Shown: positions 34,339 to 44,435, counted from the stretch's first letter. The stretch: DNA of 50,948 nucleotides from Planctomycetaceae bacterium (GCA_019636285.1 JAHBXV010000044.1:1-50948), one strand, 5' to 3'. The notes: generated by a model not told the origin, from the letters alone. Numbers and translations are program-made.

Positions 34339-35301
34339 ATGCGCATTTTGATCACCGGCGGCGCTGGATTTATTGGCAGCCATATCGTCGACGCCTGCCG
34401 CGAGGCCGGCCATCAGCCCTTCGTCGTCGACGACCTCAGTTCCGGCAGCCGCGACAACCTGCCAGCGGACGTTCCGTTCTTCGAGGTCGACATTCGCGAT
34501 CAGCCGAGCGTGGCGAAAGTGTTCGCCGAGGTTCGCCCGGAAGCGGTCTGCCACCAGGCGGCCCAGATGTCCGTCAGCCGTTCGGTCCGCGAACCGGCGT
34601 TCGACGCCCAGGTCAATCTGCTCGGCCTGGTTCACATCTTCGACGAAGCGGTGAAGGTCGGCTGTCAGCGGCTGGTCTTCGCCTCGTCGGGCGGCGTGCT
34701 GTATGGCGACGTCACCGAACCGGCCGATGAAGACTCTCCGGCCGCTCCCATCTCGCCGTACGGCATCAGCAAGTGGGCCGGTGAAAAGTACCTGCAATTC
34801 TTCGTCAACGAACACAAGGTTCAAGGTGTCGCGCTCCGCTACGCGAACGTTTATGGACCCCGGCAAAACCCCCATGGCGAAGCGGGCGTCGTCGCGATCT
34901 TCAGCCAGAAAATGCTGCGCGGCGAGACACCCCGCATCAACGGCGACGGCAGGTACGATCGCGATTACGTCTACGGCCCCGACGTGGCGGCCGCGAATCT
35001 GGCCGCGCTGACGAAGACGCTGCCCGAGCCGTTCGTGGCGTTCAATATCGGAACCGGCCTGAAGACCGACGTAAACCAGTTGGAAGAACAGGTTCGCAAG
35101 CAGGTGCTGCGTCGACTCGCCGCGGATGGCCGCAAGGTCGAGTTGGCACCAGCCGAACATGGCCCCGCCCGCCCCGGTGATCTGCGATCGAGCGTGGTCT
35201 GTGCCAAGCGTGCCGAGAACCTGCTGGGCTGGACGCCCCGCGTCTCACTCGAAGAAGGTCTCCACCGAACGGTCGACTGGTTCGCCGATCACGCGAAATA
35301 G
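34339..35301 (+). CDS. NAD-dependent epimerase, UDP-glucose 4-epimerase-like
   Basis: 320-residue extended SDR enzyme. N-terminal NAD site [15 protein letters not shown], adenine-side Asp in [25 protein letters not shown], catalytic [11 protein letters not shown] and [11 protein letters not shown] (YxxxK), then [18 protein letters not shown] and the C-terminal substrate domain ending in GLHRTVDWF. It most resembles the archaeal-type GalE group that interconverts UDP-Glc/Gal or their N-acetyl forms. GAGGAG precedes the ATG at 34339. The next gene is also an epimerase, so the two may feed surface-polysaccharide synthesis; the exact substrate is unknown. Confidence 0.9.
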   Translation: MRILITGGAGFIGSHIVDACREAGHQPFVVDDLSSGSRDNLPADVPFFEVDIRDQPSVAKVFAEVRPEAVCHQAAQMSVSRSVREPAFDAQVNLLGLVHIFDEAVKVGCQRLVFASSGGVLYGDVTEPADEDSPAAPISPYGISKWAGEKYLQFFVNEHKVQGVALRYANVYGPRQNPHGEAGVVAIFSQKMLRGETPRINGDGRYDRDYVYGPDVAAANLAALTKTLPEPFVAFNIGTGLKTDVNQLEEQVRKQVLRRLAADGRKVELAPAEHGPARPGDLRSSVVCAKRAENLLGWTPRVSLEEGLHRTVDWFADHAK

Positions 35302-35425
35302 TTACTGTAGTACCGTCATAACTCTCTGGACGTCTGAGGTGTTCCTGGATCAACAGGCCTTTTCCAGCCGCCAACCGGGTTTTGACGGAGACTCACTGTC
35401 ACTCTGGCTTCAGGATGGTTCTTCC

Positions 35426-36439
35426 ATGAAACGGATTTTGGTGACGGGAGCCGCGGGCTTCATTGGCATGCATGTCAGCCGCAAGCTCCTCGCGCGCGGC
35501 GATGCCGTGGTTGGCCTCGACAACCTGAACCCCTATTACTCGGTTCAGCTCAAGCAGGACCGCCTGCGCTCGCTCAAGAGCGAGGCTAACTTTGAGTTTG
35601 TCAACGCCGATCTCGCCGACCGCGTGGCGATCGAGCAGTGTTTCGAGACGCACACGTTCGACGCCGTCGTCAATCTGGCCGCTCAAGCCGGCGTGCGGTA
35701 TTCGCTGACGAACCCGCACGCGTACATCGACAGCAACATCATCGGTTTCACGAATATTCTCGAAGCCTGCCGGCATGCCAGGATCGGTCACCTGGTCTAC
35801 GCATCATCGAGTTCGGTTTATGGCGGCAACACGCGGCAGCCGTTCTCGGTGCATGACAATGTCGATCATCCCGTCAGCCTGTACGCGGCCACCAAGAAGG
35901 CCAACGAACTGATGGCCCACACCTACAGCCATCTCTACCGGCTGCCGACGACGGGGCTGCGGTTCTTCACCGTGTACGGCCCCTGGGGTCGGCCCGATAT
36001 GGCCATGTGGCTGTTCACCGAAGCCATTCTTTCCGGGCGGCCGATCCAGGTCTTCAACGAAGGCAAGATGCGCCGCGACTTCACCTACATCGATGACATC
36101 GTCGAAGGCGTCGTCCGCGTGATGGACCGTCCCGCGGAGCCGAACAGCGACTGGAATGGCGCCATGCCCGACCCGGCGACCAGTTCTGCTCCGTACCGCG
36201 TCTACAACATCGGCAACAATCAGCCTGTCGAGCTGATGCACATGATCGGCGTCCTCGAAGACACGCTCGGCATGAAAGCCGAAAAGACCATGCTCCCCAT
36301 GCAGCCGGGCGACGTCCCCGCCACGTATGCGGATGTCGATGACCTGACGCGCGACACGGGCTTCCGTCCGGAGACGTCCATCGAAGACGGCGTCCGCCGA
36401 TTTGTCGACTGGTATCGCGGCTACCACGGAGCAACCTGA
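35426..36439 (+). CDS. UDP-glucuronate 4-epimerase-like epimerase
   Basis: 337 residues from the ATG at 35426; the longer frame upstream overlaps the previous gene and is rejected. SDR motifs: [33 protein letters not shown] (the NPYY segment is typical of UDP-glucuronate epimerases), [43 protein letters not shown] (YxxxK), and [32 protein letters not shown]. The end [18 protein letters not shown] is standard. Converts UDP-GlcA to UDP-GalA, a capsule/LPS precursor. Separated by 124 bp from the preceding epimerase. Ends 26 bp from the convergent holA gene, with a bidirectional hairpin between. Confidence 0.92.
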   Translation: MKRILVTGAAGFIGMHVSRKLLARGDAVVGLDNLNPYYSVQLKQDRLRSLKSEANFEFVNADLADRVAIEQCFETHTFDAVVNLAAQAGVRYSLTNPHAYIDSNIIGFTNILEACRHARIGHLVYASSSSVYGGNTRQPFSVHDNVDHPVSLYAATKKANELMAHTYSHLYRLPTTGLRFFTVYGPWGRPDMAMWLFTEAILSGRPIQVFNEGKMRRDFTYIDDIVEGVVRVMDRPAEPNSDWNGAMPDPATSSAPYRVYNIGNNQPVELMHMIGVLEDTLGMKAEKTMLPMQPGDVPATYADVDDLTRDTGFRPETSIEDGVRRFVDWYRGYHGAT

Positions 36440-36467
36440 AAAGCCGCCGCTGCCAGCGGCGGGTCTT
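36438..36467. terminator. Bidirectional hairpin between convergent genes
   Basis: AAAAGCCGCCGCTGCCAGCG followed by GCGGGTCTT, with perfect stem CGCCGCTG/CAGCGGCG. Because it sits between the ends of the epimerase (plus) and holA (minus) genes and has A/T tracts on its sides (AAAA and TCTT), it probably terminates both. It resembles the GAAGACCGGCGATGCC elements in reverse orientation (AAGACCCGCC... on minus). Confidence 0.6.
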
Positions 36468-37455
36468 ATGCGCGCCCCGCCAGACGCATCAGCAAGAGTT
36501 CCAACTGCAATCGCTCCGGCAGCCGACTGCCCCCCTTCATGCCGCCGTCCGCTTCGACAAGATTTTGCAGAATGCGTTCGGCTTTCGGTCGCCCGATGCG
36601 GCGCAGGTAATTCCCGACCATCGAAATTTCTTTCGGAAACAGCCCGCTTTGCCGGAGCGCCTGGTCGAACGGCAGCGTGCGCGATAGCTCCGTCGCCAAA
36701 GCCACCTTGCGGAAGACGAACGAGATCCCCCCCATCAGCTTTTGCGGGGCTTCACCGTCGCCCAAGAGATCTTCGAGTGCCGACAGCGCATCGGCCAGCC
36801 GGTCTTCGCGAACGGCATCGGTCATCGCCCAGGTCGTTTCGGACTTCCAGCCGCCCACTAGATCCCGCACGTGTGATCCTTCAATGGTCCCGCCGGTCCC
36901 CACATACGCGGCGAGCTTGGCCAGCTCCGTGTCGAGGACCCCCAGTTCGCTGCCAATCGCCTCGATCAATAGGCTCGCCGCGTCGCGCGACAGTTTCACG
37001 CCATGCACGTCGCGAGCCGCGTCCGTCAGCCAACGACCGAGGGCTGGCCCCTTAAGTTCGCTGCACTCAATTTCGCCCCCAAAGGCGGCAACCTGCTTGG
37101 CCAGTCGAGTTGTCTTGGGCCACTTCTGAACATCCAGAATCAGGACCGATTTTTTAGGTGGCTTGTCGGCGAGTTTCTCCAAGGCCGACCGATTCTGCGT
37201 CACGAATTCGTCGGCGTCGTCGACCACCACCAGCCGGCGATCTCCCCACATGGATACCGTGTTGAGCTCGTCAATCACCTGTTGCCAGGTCGCCTCTTTG
37301 CCCGCGAACCGGGAGGGCGTCGAATCTTCGTCGTCAAGCAACCGTTTCGCCAGTTGCTCGATCACCTGCTGTTTGAGATGGCGCTGGTCGCCCGTGAGCG
37401 CCAGAAACGCGGGCAGCGACTCGGGGGGTGTCCGAACAAACTCGGTGGCATGCAT
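36466..37455 (-). CDS. holA: DNA polymerase III subunit delta
   Basis: 329 residues from the ATG at 37455 (MHATEFVRTPPESLPAFLAL). The delta subunit opens the beta clamp inside the clamp-loader complex. Family pattern: FLALTGDQRHLKQQVIEQL near the N-terminus (the HolA opening), RRLVVVDDADEFV, VLILDVQKWPKTTRLAKQ, IECSELKGPALGRWL, AASLLIEAIGSELGVLDTELAKLAAY, the domain III segment GGISFVFRKVALATELS and a leucine-rich end. No strong Shine-Dalgarno seen. Its start is only 20 bp from the divergent phosphohexomutase-like gene, so promoters overlap. Confidence 0.88.
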   Translation of the reverse strand: MHATEFVRTPPESLPAFLALTGDQRHLKQQVIEQLAKRLLDDEDSTPSRFAGKEATWQQVIDELNTVSMWGDRRLVVVDDADEFVTQNRSALEKLADKPPKKSVLILDVQKWPKTTRLAKQVAAFGGEIECSELKGPALGRWLTDAARDVHGVKLSRDAASLLIEAIGSELGVLDTELAKLAAYVGTGGTIEGSHVRDLVGGWKSETTWAMTDAVREDRLADALSALEDLLGDGEAPQKLMGGISFVFRKVALATELSRTLPFDQALRQSGLFPKEISMVGNYLRRIGRPKAERILQNLVEADGGMKGGSRLPERLQLELLLMRLAGRA

Positions 37456-37475
37456 GAAACACAGCCGTGTAACGC

Positions 37476-38999
37476 GTGGCGGAGGAGCACAAACCCAGAA
37501 CCCCAACGACCCCGGATCGTACCGAGATTGACCCGATTTTGCAGTTTGCCCTATTGTTTACCGTGAAAGTCGAGACTCCGTTCACGCTGTATGGACGCGG
37601 AAGCACGAGGCAGGACGCAATTCCCGTGACGGTCGCCGAGCCCTACGTCTGTCCTGGCGAAGAGAGGCCGATCAGCCGTTCCGTCCACCTGGCGCGCCTG
37701 GCCGCCTTCGACCCCGCCTGCCGGACGTGCAGCCGCCGTCACGAGGCCGGCCCGTTTCCGCTCATCACGCCCGAAGATCTCGAACTCCAGGCCCGCGCCG
37801 CCCGGCGATCGACCTGGGTCACCCCAACCGGCATCCGGGCCATTTTTCGCAACGAACTCGATCGACCCCGAGCGATGCGATGGGGGCTGGCACTCGGACA
37901 ACGCCTGTGCGAGCAGTGGAAGCCGCGGGTCGCAACACCCGAGAGTGAGCCAAGCTCCGAGAGCCCTTGCCTCATCGGTGATGAGTTCAACGGTTCGCTG
38001 ACGGAGGAAGTCGATATCGTTGCCAGACCGGCCGATTTGCCCCCCGGCCCCGTCGTCGTTGTCGGGTACGACAGTCGTCCCCATTCGCCAGAGATCGTCC
38101 ATGGTCTGGGGCTGGGGCTGCGGCGACTGGGTTGTCGCGTGGTCGATATCGGTCGCGTCAGCTCCCCCTGTTTTCGTTTCGCGGTATCGCATTTCTCAGC
38201 GGTTCTGGGAGCGTACGTGACCGGCGGATCCAACGGTCCGGAATGGACCGGCTTCGACGTCGTGGACGAACGCGGCGTTCCCTGGACCAGCGAAACAGGA
38301 CTTCGCGATTGGGAGCGCGCGGCGGCTGACCCCGCTGAACCCGTGTGCCGATTTCTCGGCGGACTCCGGTCGGCGTCCGTTCAGGCCGATTACGAAAACG
38401 GCCTCCGAGAGACCTTTCACGGCCTTCGCCCCTTGAAACTGGTCCTGGCCACAAATCAGCCGCCGCTGGCGAGGCTGGTCCAGAAACTGGTGGATGGGCT
38501 CCCGATTGACGTAATCCCCTTGTCCTTGGGCACGCGTGGGCGAAACCTGTTTAGCTCCCGAGATCCGGACGTCGTCCGCCTGGGCGAAGCGGTGCGCAAT
38601 TCCATGGCGGACCTGGGGATTCTTCTCGCCGACAATGGCGAGCAATGGTCGACGGTCGACGAAGCGGGGCATCTCGTCGCCCTGCCCGATCTCGCGGGTC
38701 TTCTGGCCCGGGAAGCCTTGAGACAAGAACCCGGAACATCTGTCGTCGCCACGCCGGAACTGGCCACGCTTTTGAGTCGCCTCGCCGTTCGCGACGGGGG
38801 GGTGTGTCACACGGTTTCGATTCCGGAACTGGCCACGCACCTGCTTGGCGCGCCCCCCGCGATTGGATTCGACGGCGACGGTCGCGTTTTTCGGGCTGGG
38901 GAACGGCTGGTCTGCGACGCCGTTCTTTCCATCGGTCTGCTGCTACAGGCCCTGAGCCATGGCGATACCGCCGTTTCGCGACTGCTCGCCGCGCTCTGA
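37476..38999 (+). CDS. Degenerate phosphohexomutase-like protein with N-terminal Cys/His cluster
   Basis: 507 residues from GTG 37476 (start uncertain; GTG 37563 is possible). The N-terminal ~100 residues carry C59, C82, C85 and H89 (PACRTCSRRHE), a possible metal site. From about residue 190 the sequence follows the alpha-D-phosphohexomutase fold: GYDSRPHSPEI, RRLGCRVVDIG, then AYVTGGSNGPEWTGFDV where active enzymes have TASHNP with the phosphoserine. The metal loop (DxDxDR) is replaced by LADNGEQWSTVDEAG at about 381. A late GFDGDGRVFRAGERLVCD resembles the sugar-binding region. The key catalytic motifs are missing, so it is probably a non-catalytic relative acting as a regulator or binding protein. 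Distantly phosphomannomutase-like; no partner is obvious. Confidence 0.7.
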   Translation: MAEEHKPRTPTTPDRTEIDPILQFALLFTVKVETPFTLYGRGSTRQDAIPVTVAEPYVCPGEERPISRSVHLARLAAFDPACRTCSRRHEAGPFPLITPEDLELQARAARRSTWVTPTGIRAIFRNELDRPRAMRWGLALGQRLCEQWKPRVATPESEPSSESPCLIGDEFNGSLTEEVDIVARPADLPPGPVVVVGYDSRPHSPEIVHGLGLGLRRLGCRVVDIGRVSSPCFRFAVSHFSAVLGAYVTGGSNGPEWTGFDVVDERGVPWTSETGLRDWERAAADPAEPVCRFLGGLRSASVQADYENGLRETFHGLRPLKLVLATNQPPLARLVQKLVDGLPIDVIPLSLGTRGRNLFSSRDPDVVRLGEAVRNSMADLGILLADNGEQWSTVDEAGHLVALPDLAGLLAREALRQEPGTSVVATPELATLLSRLAVRDGGVCHTVSIPELATHLLGAPPAIGFDGDGRVFRAGERLVCDAVLSIGLLLQALSHGDTAVSRLLAAL

Positions 39000-39548
39000 T
39001 CCCCAGCTCAGCGATTTGGACTGGTGACGCGGCGTTCAAACCGCTGCGAGGGCGCGCTCGCTCCCCCTGGCATTGGTGTTTCTACCTATTTTTACTGGCC
39101 GCAAAAATGTCACAATCGGAAGAATTCGTAAAATTGGGGGTTTTACGTTAGCAATTTGGATACGTTCAGATTATCTGGGTGGACATGGAGTTTTGAGTTG
39201 CCGGGCTCCCGGCTCCCGTCTCTGTGTTGCGAAAGCCCATCGTGGGGCAATCCCAATCACCCATGGTGACCGTAGGTGGCAACCGCGCGGATTTTCCCGG
39301 CGGTTTCAAAGCCCGGGACGCGCTCGTTCCCGGTGGGTCAAGTCCTCGAGTTGTGCCAGCGGCATCCCTGTCGCGGTCCGGCCAGATGAAGTGCTCGGAA
39401 GGTTCACGGCCAATGCCAGGATGGCAACCGCGGTTCTGTCTCTGCTCGCGGTTCGTCGAAGGTTCCGTTCGCGGAGGGTTGAAGAGTCGAACGCATCGTG
39501 TCCGGCGTGGAGCGGTGCCATCCGTTTCTTGGTCTTCCAGGAGTGTTA
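39000..39548. other. Long non-coding leader before the small secreted protein
   Basis: 549 bp without a supported gene. An AT-rich stretch at 39080-39190 contrasts with the surrounding GC content and may hold a promoter. Downstream are several short complementary pieces (for example GCCGGGCTCCCGGC at about 39200 and ACCCATGGTGACCGTAGGT near 39260), but I recognise no known riboswitch. The ribosome-binding site CAGGAG sits at 39538-39543. Confidence 0.4.
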
Positions 39549-39956
39549 ATGATGATGCAGCGTTTGTTAGCGGTCGCGATTGTGGGAGCATGCTTTCTGA
39601 CCGGCGGCCTGTCGCGGGAAGCTGCGGCCGGCGTCAGTGGCAACAGCTACGACGTCACGGTCTATCTGGGCTTCCGAAACAGTTCGACAGACATCTGGAT
39701 TTTTGACGTCGAAGGGAACTTCTACACCGAGAACGACAATTACGTCGGTACCTACACCGAAACCGACTTCCGCTTCATTTCTACCTTTGAAGCAACTGCC
39801 AGCTCGCCCGTCATGGAAACGGGAATTTCGGAAGAGCCGATCACCGTCGAGTATTCCGGAATTTCGTTCAACAACGTGATCTTCGCGTCGGGGTCCAGCA
39901 GCGAAGGGACAAACTACTTCGTCATCGGCAATCTGGTGATTGTTCAACCCGAATAA
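39549..39956 (+). CDS. Small secreted protein of unknown function
   Basis: 135 residues starting at one of three successive ATGs (39549, 39552, 39555) after AGGAG. Signal peptide MMMQRLLAVAIVGACFLTGG, probable cleavage near REAAA-G. The mature part of ~105 residues is rich in Ser, Thr, Asn, Tyr, Glu and Asp with alternating hydrophobic residues (YDVTVYLGFRNSSTDIWIFD, YTETDFRFISTFEA, NNVIFASGSSSEG), suggesting a small beta-sandwich. No family recognised. It is monocistronic: a long leader lies upstream and a strong terminator about 75 bp downstream, consistent with high, independently regulated expression. Confidence 0.7.
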   Translation: MMMQRLLAVAIVGACFLTGGLSREAAAGVSGNSYDVTVYLGFRNSSTDIWIFDVEGNFYTENDNYVGTYTETDFRFISTFEATASSPVMETGISEEPITVEYSGISFNNVIFASGSSSEGTNYFVIGNLVIVQPE

Positions 39957-40032
39957 CCGACGGGCGAGTCGAGCCGGGGTTTGCACGGCAGCAGGTCGGT
40001 CACACCGCGGTTGTCGTGAAGATCGAATTCAT

Positions 40033-40070
40033 CCGTCAGGTGCCATTGCCGTGGCTCCTGACGGTTTTTT
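40033..40070 (+). terminator. Rho-independent terminator
   Basis: CCGTCAGG stem, 16-base loop, CCTGACGG, followed directly by TTTTTT. It lies about 77 bp after the small secreted protein gene and is the clearest intrinsic terminator in the window. Confidence 0.88.
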
Positions 40071-40133
40071 ATTGCGCGCACCGCTTCGCGGTTGGTTGAG
40101 CCCCGCACAACTCGACCCGCCAGGAACGCGCGC

Positions 40134-41018
40134 GTGCTTCCGGAACTCTCCCCGATACCCGTCAGTCGGCTCGCGGCCGTCGCCTGCCATTTCAATCCGG
40201 GCAACTACACCCGCCCGCGCGAGAACTTCCTGCGGTTTCGCGATCTGATCCGGGGCTGCGACCTGTTCACGGTGGAGGTCTCGTTCGATGGCCAGTTCCG
40301 CCTGGATGCCGATTGGCAAATTGCCGCCGATTACCGGCACATCATGTGGCAGAAGGAACAATTGCTGAACTGGGCTTTCCGCCAGGTTCCCCCCGAGTAC
40401 GACGCCGTTGCCTGGATCGACGCCGACCTGCTCTTTCTCAACCCGAACTGGGCGGAGCAGACGCTCCAGCAGTTGCAGCATTATCCGGTGGCCCAATTGT
40501 TCGAGACGTGCCGGTACATCGACCGCAACGGCCGTCAGACACTCGAAATCCCCTCGTTTCTTTCACGGCGAAAAGACCCGGCCCGCCGACACGGTGCCCC
40601 CGGTGGCGCCTGGGCCGCCCGGCGGGAACTGATCGCCCGGCATGGCCTGTACGCCCGAAATATCGTGGGCGGCGGCGACCAGACGTTCGCACATGCCCTG
40701 TTTGGTCTCGCGGATCGACAGGCCGAAAAAGAAACGACTCGCGCGGTGTTCACTCACGCGCGGCACTGGCAGACGGGCGTGCGCCGCGAGACGCGCGGTC
40801 GCGTGGGCCTTGTTCCCGGTGACATCGTTCACCTCTATCACGGTTCTCTCGACAAGCGAGGCTACGCCACCCGCCGTCGGATTCTGCTCGACTCGGACTA
40901 CGATCCCGCGCGCGACGTCCGGGAAGGATCGAACGGCCTCCTTGAATGGGCCACCGACAAGCCCGCTCTGCATGCGGCGGTGCGCGACTACTTCGCCTCG
41001 CGCTGCGAGGACGCGTGA
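40134..41018 (+). CDS. Glycosyltransferase-like protein (GT-A type)
   Basis: 294 residues from GTG 40134, which follows AGGA at a good distance; the TTG at 40092 has no such site. Features: AAVACHFNPGNYTRPRENFLRF near the start (about 15-36), ADYRHIMWQKEQLLNWAF, the DxD motif in AVAWIDADLLFLNPNW (about 105), GGAWAARRELIARHGLYARNIVGGGDQTFAHALFG and a late HLYHGS. The DxD, GGAWAARR and GGGDQTF order is that of glycosyltransferases with a GT-A fold acting on nucleotide sugars. The acceptor is unknown. Its last 31 bp overlap the 3' end of the convergent glnD gene. Confidence 0.75.
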   Translation: MLPELSPIPVSRLAAVACHFNPGNYTRPRENFLRFRDLIRGCDLFTVEVSFDGQFRLDADWQIAADYRHIMWQKEQLLNWAFRQVPPEYDAVAWIDADLLFLNPNWAEQTLQQLQHYPVAQLFETCRYIDRNGRQTLEIPSFLSRRKDPARRHGAPGGAWAARRELIARHGLYARNIVGGGDQTFAHALFGLADRQAEKETTRAVFTHARHWQTGVRRETRGRVGLVPGDIVHLYHGSLDKRGYATRRRILLDSDYDPARDVREGSNGLLEWATDKPALHAAVRDYFASRCEDA

Positions 41019-43717
41019 TCGAGCATGCTGGTCTCGCTCGAACTCGCATCCTTTCCATAGAACCGATCGAGCGATTCCAAGAGCGCGGCGCGCATCGCGC
41101 GGAGGCGATGACTGTCGCGAATTTTGCGGCCATCCGCCCCGGTCACGTAGAAAACGTCGACCACCTGGTCAAAGTGGGTCGAAATCTTGGCCAGGACGAG
41201 CGACAGCTCCAGGTCGTAAAGCGTCCGGGCAATTGCGTAGAGCAGGCCCGGTTTGTCGAGCGCGAAAATGTCGATCACCGTGCATCGGTCGGACGATTCA
41301 TTGTCGATCGTCACCCGCAGCGGCGGTCGGCTGACTTCGGTCGTGACGTTCGATGGCTGCGGCGCGAAACGAGGCTGCGACCGGAGCAGCGTGGCGACAT
41401 CGAGCTTTCCGGACAGGACCGCGCGCACCAGTTCGGCCACTTCCTGCATGCGGAACTCGGGAATCTCGCCCGCGTGATCCAGGTCGCGGACGCGATAACT
41501 GTCGATGATCGCGCCGGACGAACTGGTGCAGATGTGTGCGGAGAGAATCTCCATCCGCTTGGCCGTGAGCGCCCCTGTGATCTTATGAAAGCAGCCGGCG
41601 CCGAGCTTTTCGTCAGTCAGCACGCGGTATTCGACGGTTCCCGTCTCGGCATCCCACTTGCCGTCGACGACGATCTCGCCCGTCGGGCGTTTGCGCTGCC
41701 TGTCAAGATCTTCCGCGATCTGCTGGGGTGACGTCGCCAGCAGATAATGGGGGGGAAGCTGTTCCAGCGGATCGTCCTCGGCCGAGCGGGCATCTCCCTC
41801 CGCCAGCAGTCGGCGCGCCTCGCCGCGAATGGCGGCCAGACGGACCGGTTCGTCGAAGAGGTAACTCTTGCCACTCAGCCAGAGCAGGCAGCGGTCGTAG
41901 AGCGTGGCGATCAGTTCCGCTTTCCAGTCGGTCCACGCGCCCGGTCCCACGGCGCTGATGTCGGCGACCGTCAGAATGTAAAGCAGCCGGAGCGCGTCGG
42001 CGCTTCCCACTTCACGACTGAAGTTGAGCAGCACCTCGGGATCGCTGGTGTCGCGACGAAAAGCCAGATGGGCCATCAGGAGATGCCGGTGTACCAGGAA
42101 GACAAGCAGATCTCCCTGGTGTTCCGGCAGCCCCAGCCGCTTGACGGTTTCGACTGCCAGCCGTTGTCCGACCTCGCTGTGGTCCTCTTCAAACCCTTTG
42201 CCGGCATCGTGCAGGAGGAGCGCCAGAAACAGCAGCTCTTTGTGTTTGAGTTCCTTGTAAACGCGACCTGGCGCGCCGGGGTCGACTTCCAGTCGTTCCG
42301 CCGCCTCGACCGCCCGAAGCGTGTGCTCGTCGACCGTGTACGAGTGATACTGGTTGAACTGCAGCAGGCATCGCATGTTCCGTAGCGAAGGCAGAATTGC
42401 CTCCAACAAGCCGATGCCGTACATCGTCCGCAACGTGTGACCCAGTTTCCCGGTCGTCTTCAGCAGTTGCAGAAACAGTCTGGAGGCTTCGGACGAGAGA
42501 ACTTCTTCCGGCGGTCGATCACGCAATGCTTCTCGGACGGCTTCGCGCAGCGCGTGCGAGACCGATACCTGGTAGCGGGCGGCCGCCAGAAACAGCTTGA
42601 GCATGTCTTCCAGAGAACTCGTCACGCGGCCCAAATGGCGCGGCGGAACGTCCAGACCGTTCGGGCCAATTCGGTACGTGCCGTCGACCCAGTAGGTCAT
42701 CACGAAGTCGACAAAGCGTTTCGCGGCCGGTGTTCGTCCAGCGCCGCGCGCCATGCGCTCGGCGACGTCGGCGATGGCAGTCGTCTGCTCGAAGTAGCGC
42801 TGCATGAAGCGTTCGACCGCAAATCGACCAGACTGTGCTTCGTATCCCCGGCGCTCGGCGATGCGGACCTGCTCCTCACGGGTGAGCGTGTCGAAGGGGC
42901 GACCGGCGGCGAAGTGCAAATCGTTACGAATGCCCAGCAGGTAATCGTTCGCCTGAATGACGCGCAGCCCGTCGCGCGGATCGAAGGCCCCTTGCAGCTT
43001 CAACGAGTTGAGATCGGCCACTCCATGCCGGGCGAAGCCGATCCACCGAATCAGGTGGACGTCGCGCAGGCCCCCGAAGGCCCGCTTCACGTCGGGCTCA
43101 AGTTGCTGAACGGCCCCGCCGCACTCTTCGCGTTCCTCGCGTCGTGCCGCGATCGCCTGGGACAGGAACGGTTCGCCGCGATTGCGCTGTACCAGCCGCG
43201 CGAATTTTCGCATCAATCGCTGATGGAGAGACTCGGAGCCCCAGAGCAGCCGCGTTTCGACGAGCGACGTACAGAACGAAATGTCGCCGCGAGCCATCCG
43301 CAGGGCATCGCTGGGAGTGCGAATGCTGTGACCGATTTTGACGCCCACGTCCCAGCAGGCTCGCACGGCGACCCCGGCGATGCGGTGGAACAGGTCGGTC
43401 ACGCTTCCCGCATGCAGGAACAACAGGTCGATGTCGGAATACGGCGCCGCTTCACCACGCCCCGAACCCCCGACGGCAATGAGCGCCGATTGCCGGCGAA
43501 GGAGTTCGGTTTCGTCGGAATCGCATTCCGTGAGGGCCAGTTTCCAGATCGACTCGATGATGCGATCATTCACGGACGACTGCGTCGATGCGACCTGGAC
43601 ACCGGTGGCTCCCTGGTCGAACCGCTTGCGAACCTCGGCTCGCAGTTCGGCCAGGTCGGCGCGCAGTTGAACGATTTTGCCGACGGCAAGATCGACCGGC
43701 ACCAGTGACGAGGACAT
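40988..43717 (-). CDS. glnD: P-II uridylyltransferase/uridylyl-removing enzyme
   Basis: 909 residues from the ATG at 43717; the longer frame upstream is rejected because the family begins near here. GlnD senses glutamine and adds or removes UMP on Tyr51 of P-II. Domains in order: nucleotidyltransferase with GGSGRGEAAPYSDIDLLFLH (about 85-105), helical linker, HD phosphohydrolase with HSYTVDEHTL and LLLHDAGKGFEEDHSEVG, and two C-terminal ACT domains (YRVLTDEKLGAGCFHKITGAL, CTVIDIFALDKPGLLYAIARTL). All catalytic landmarks are intact. Three P-II genes lie directly upstream on the same strand. Confidence 0.95.
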   Translation of the reverse strand: MSSSLVPVDLAVGKIVQLRADLAELRAEVRKRFDQGATGVQVASTQSSVNDRIIESIWKLALTECDSDETELLRRQSALIAVGGSGRGEAAPYSDIDLLFLHAGSVTDLFHRIAGVAVRACWDVGVKIGHSIRTPSDALRMARGDISFCTSLVETRLLWGSESLHQRLMRKFARLVQRNRGEPFLSQAIAARREEREECGGAVQQLEPDVKRAFGGLRDVHLIRWIGFARHGVADLNSLKLQGAFDPRDGLRVIQANDYLLGIRNDLHFAAGRPFDTLTREEQVRIAERRGYEAQSGRFAVERFMQRYFEQTTAIADVAERMARGAGRTPAAKRFVDFVMTYWVDGTYRIGPNGLDVPPRHLGRVTSSLEDMLKLFLAAARYQVSVSHALREAVREALRDRPPEEVLSSEASRLFLQLLKTTGKLGHTLRTMYGIGLLEAILPSLRNMRCLLQFNQYHSYTVDEHTLRAVEAAERLEVDPGAPGRVYKELKHKELLFLALLLHDAGKGFEEDHSEVGQRLAVETVKRLGLPEHQGDLLVFLVHRHLLMAHLAFRRDTSDPEVLLNFSREVGSADALRLLYILTVADISAVGPGAWTDWKAELIATLYDRCLLWLSGKSYLFDEPVRLAAIRGEARRLLAEGDARSAEDDPLEQLPPHYLLATSPQQIAEDLDRQRKRPTGEIVVDGKWDAETGTVEYRVLTDEKLGAGCFHKITGALTAKRMEILSAHICTSSSGAIIDSYRVRDLDHAGEIPEFRMQEVAELVRAVLSGKLDVATLLRSQPRFAPQPSNVTTEVSRPPLRVTIDNESSDRCTVIDIFALDKPGLLYAIARTLYDLELSLVLAKISTHFDQVVDVFYVTGADGRKIRDSHRLRAMRAALLESLDRFYGKDASSSETSMLDHASSQREAK

Positions 43718-44057
43718 GGACGCAACCTTACGCGGGCAGGGCGCCCGCCTGACGCGTTCGCGGGGGCTGAGCGCTCTCGGACGCTCTTCGGGCGCCACCC
43801 ACCGATCGACCTACTTTGCGACAATCAATCCCCGGTTGCAAAACAACCTGACTCAGATGAACTTCTCTTGGATGATTGGGGATTGTTGAGCCGCGGCAGT
43901 CGATTCGGAGGCGGCGCCCGCGAGCGTCGGCTGAAAACGATCTGGTCCGATTCAATAGACCGTGCGGCGGATCGGCCGACAGCGGACTGGGAGTTCGAGC
44001 GTTTTGAGGGAACGCTCCCTGGGCTTTTTGCCCGTTCCGATTCGCCAGGCACGGTCG
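43718..44057. other. Gap between P-II gene 1 and glnD
   Basis: 340 bp, no gene. It contains a hairpin GGTTG-caaaa-CAACC inside longer complementary arms (AATCAATCCCC and GGGGATTGTTG, about 43828-43888), probably a terminator or attenuator for the P-II transcript. A GC palindrome GCGGGC-agg-GCGCCCGC near 43733-43750 lies just upstream of the glnD start. Confidence 0.4.

Positions 44058-44435
<378 letters not shown>

Noticed and set aside
42437-43708. 423-codon frame opposite glnD
   Set aside because: Antisense shadow of a complete GlnD.
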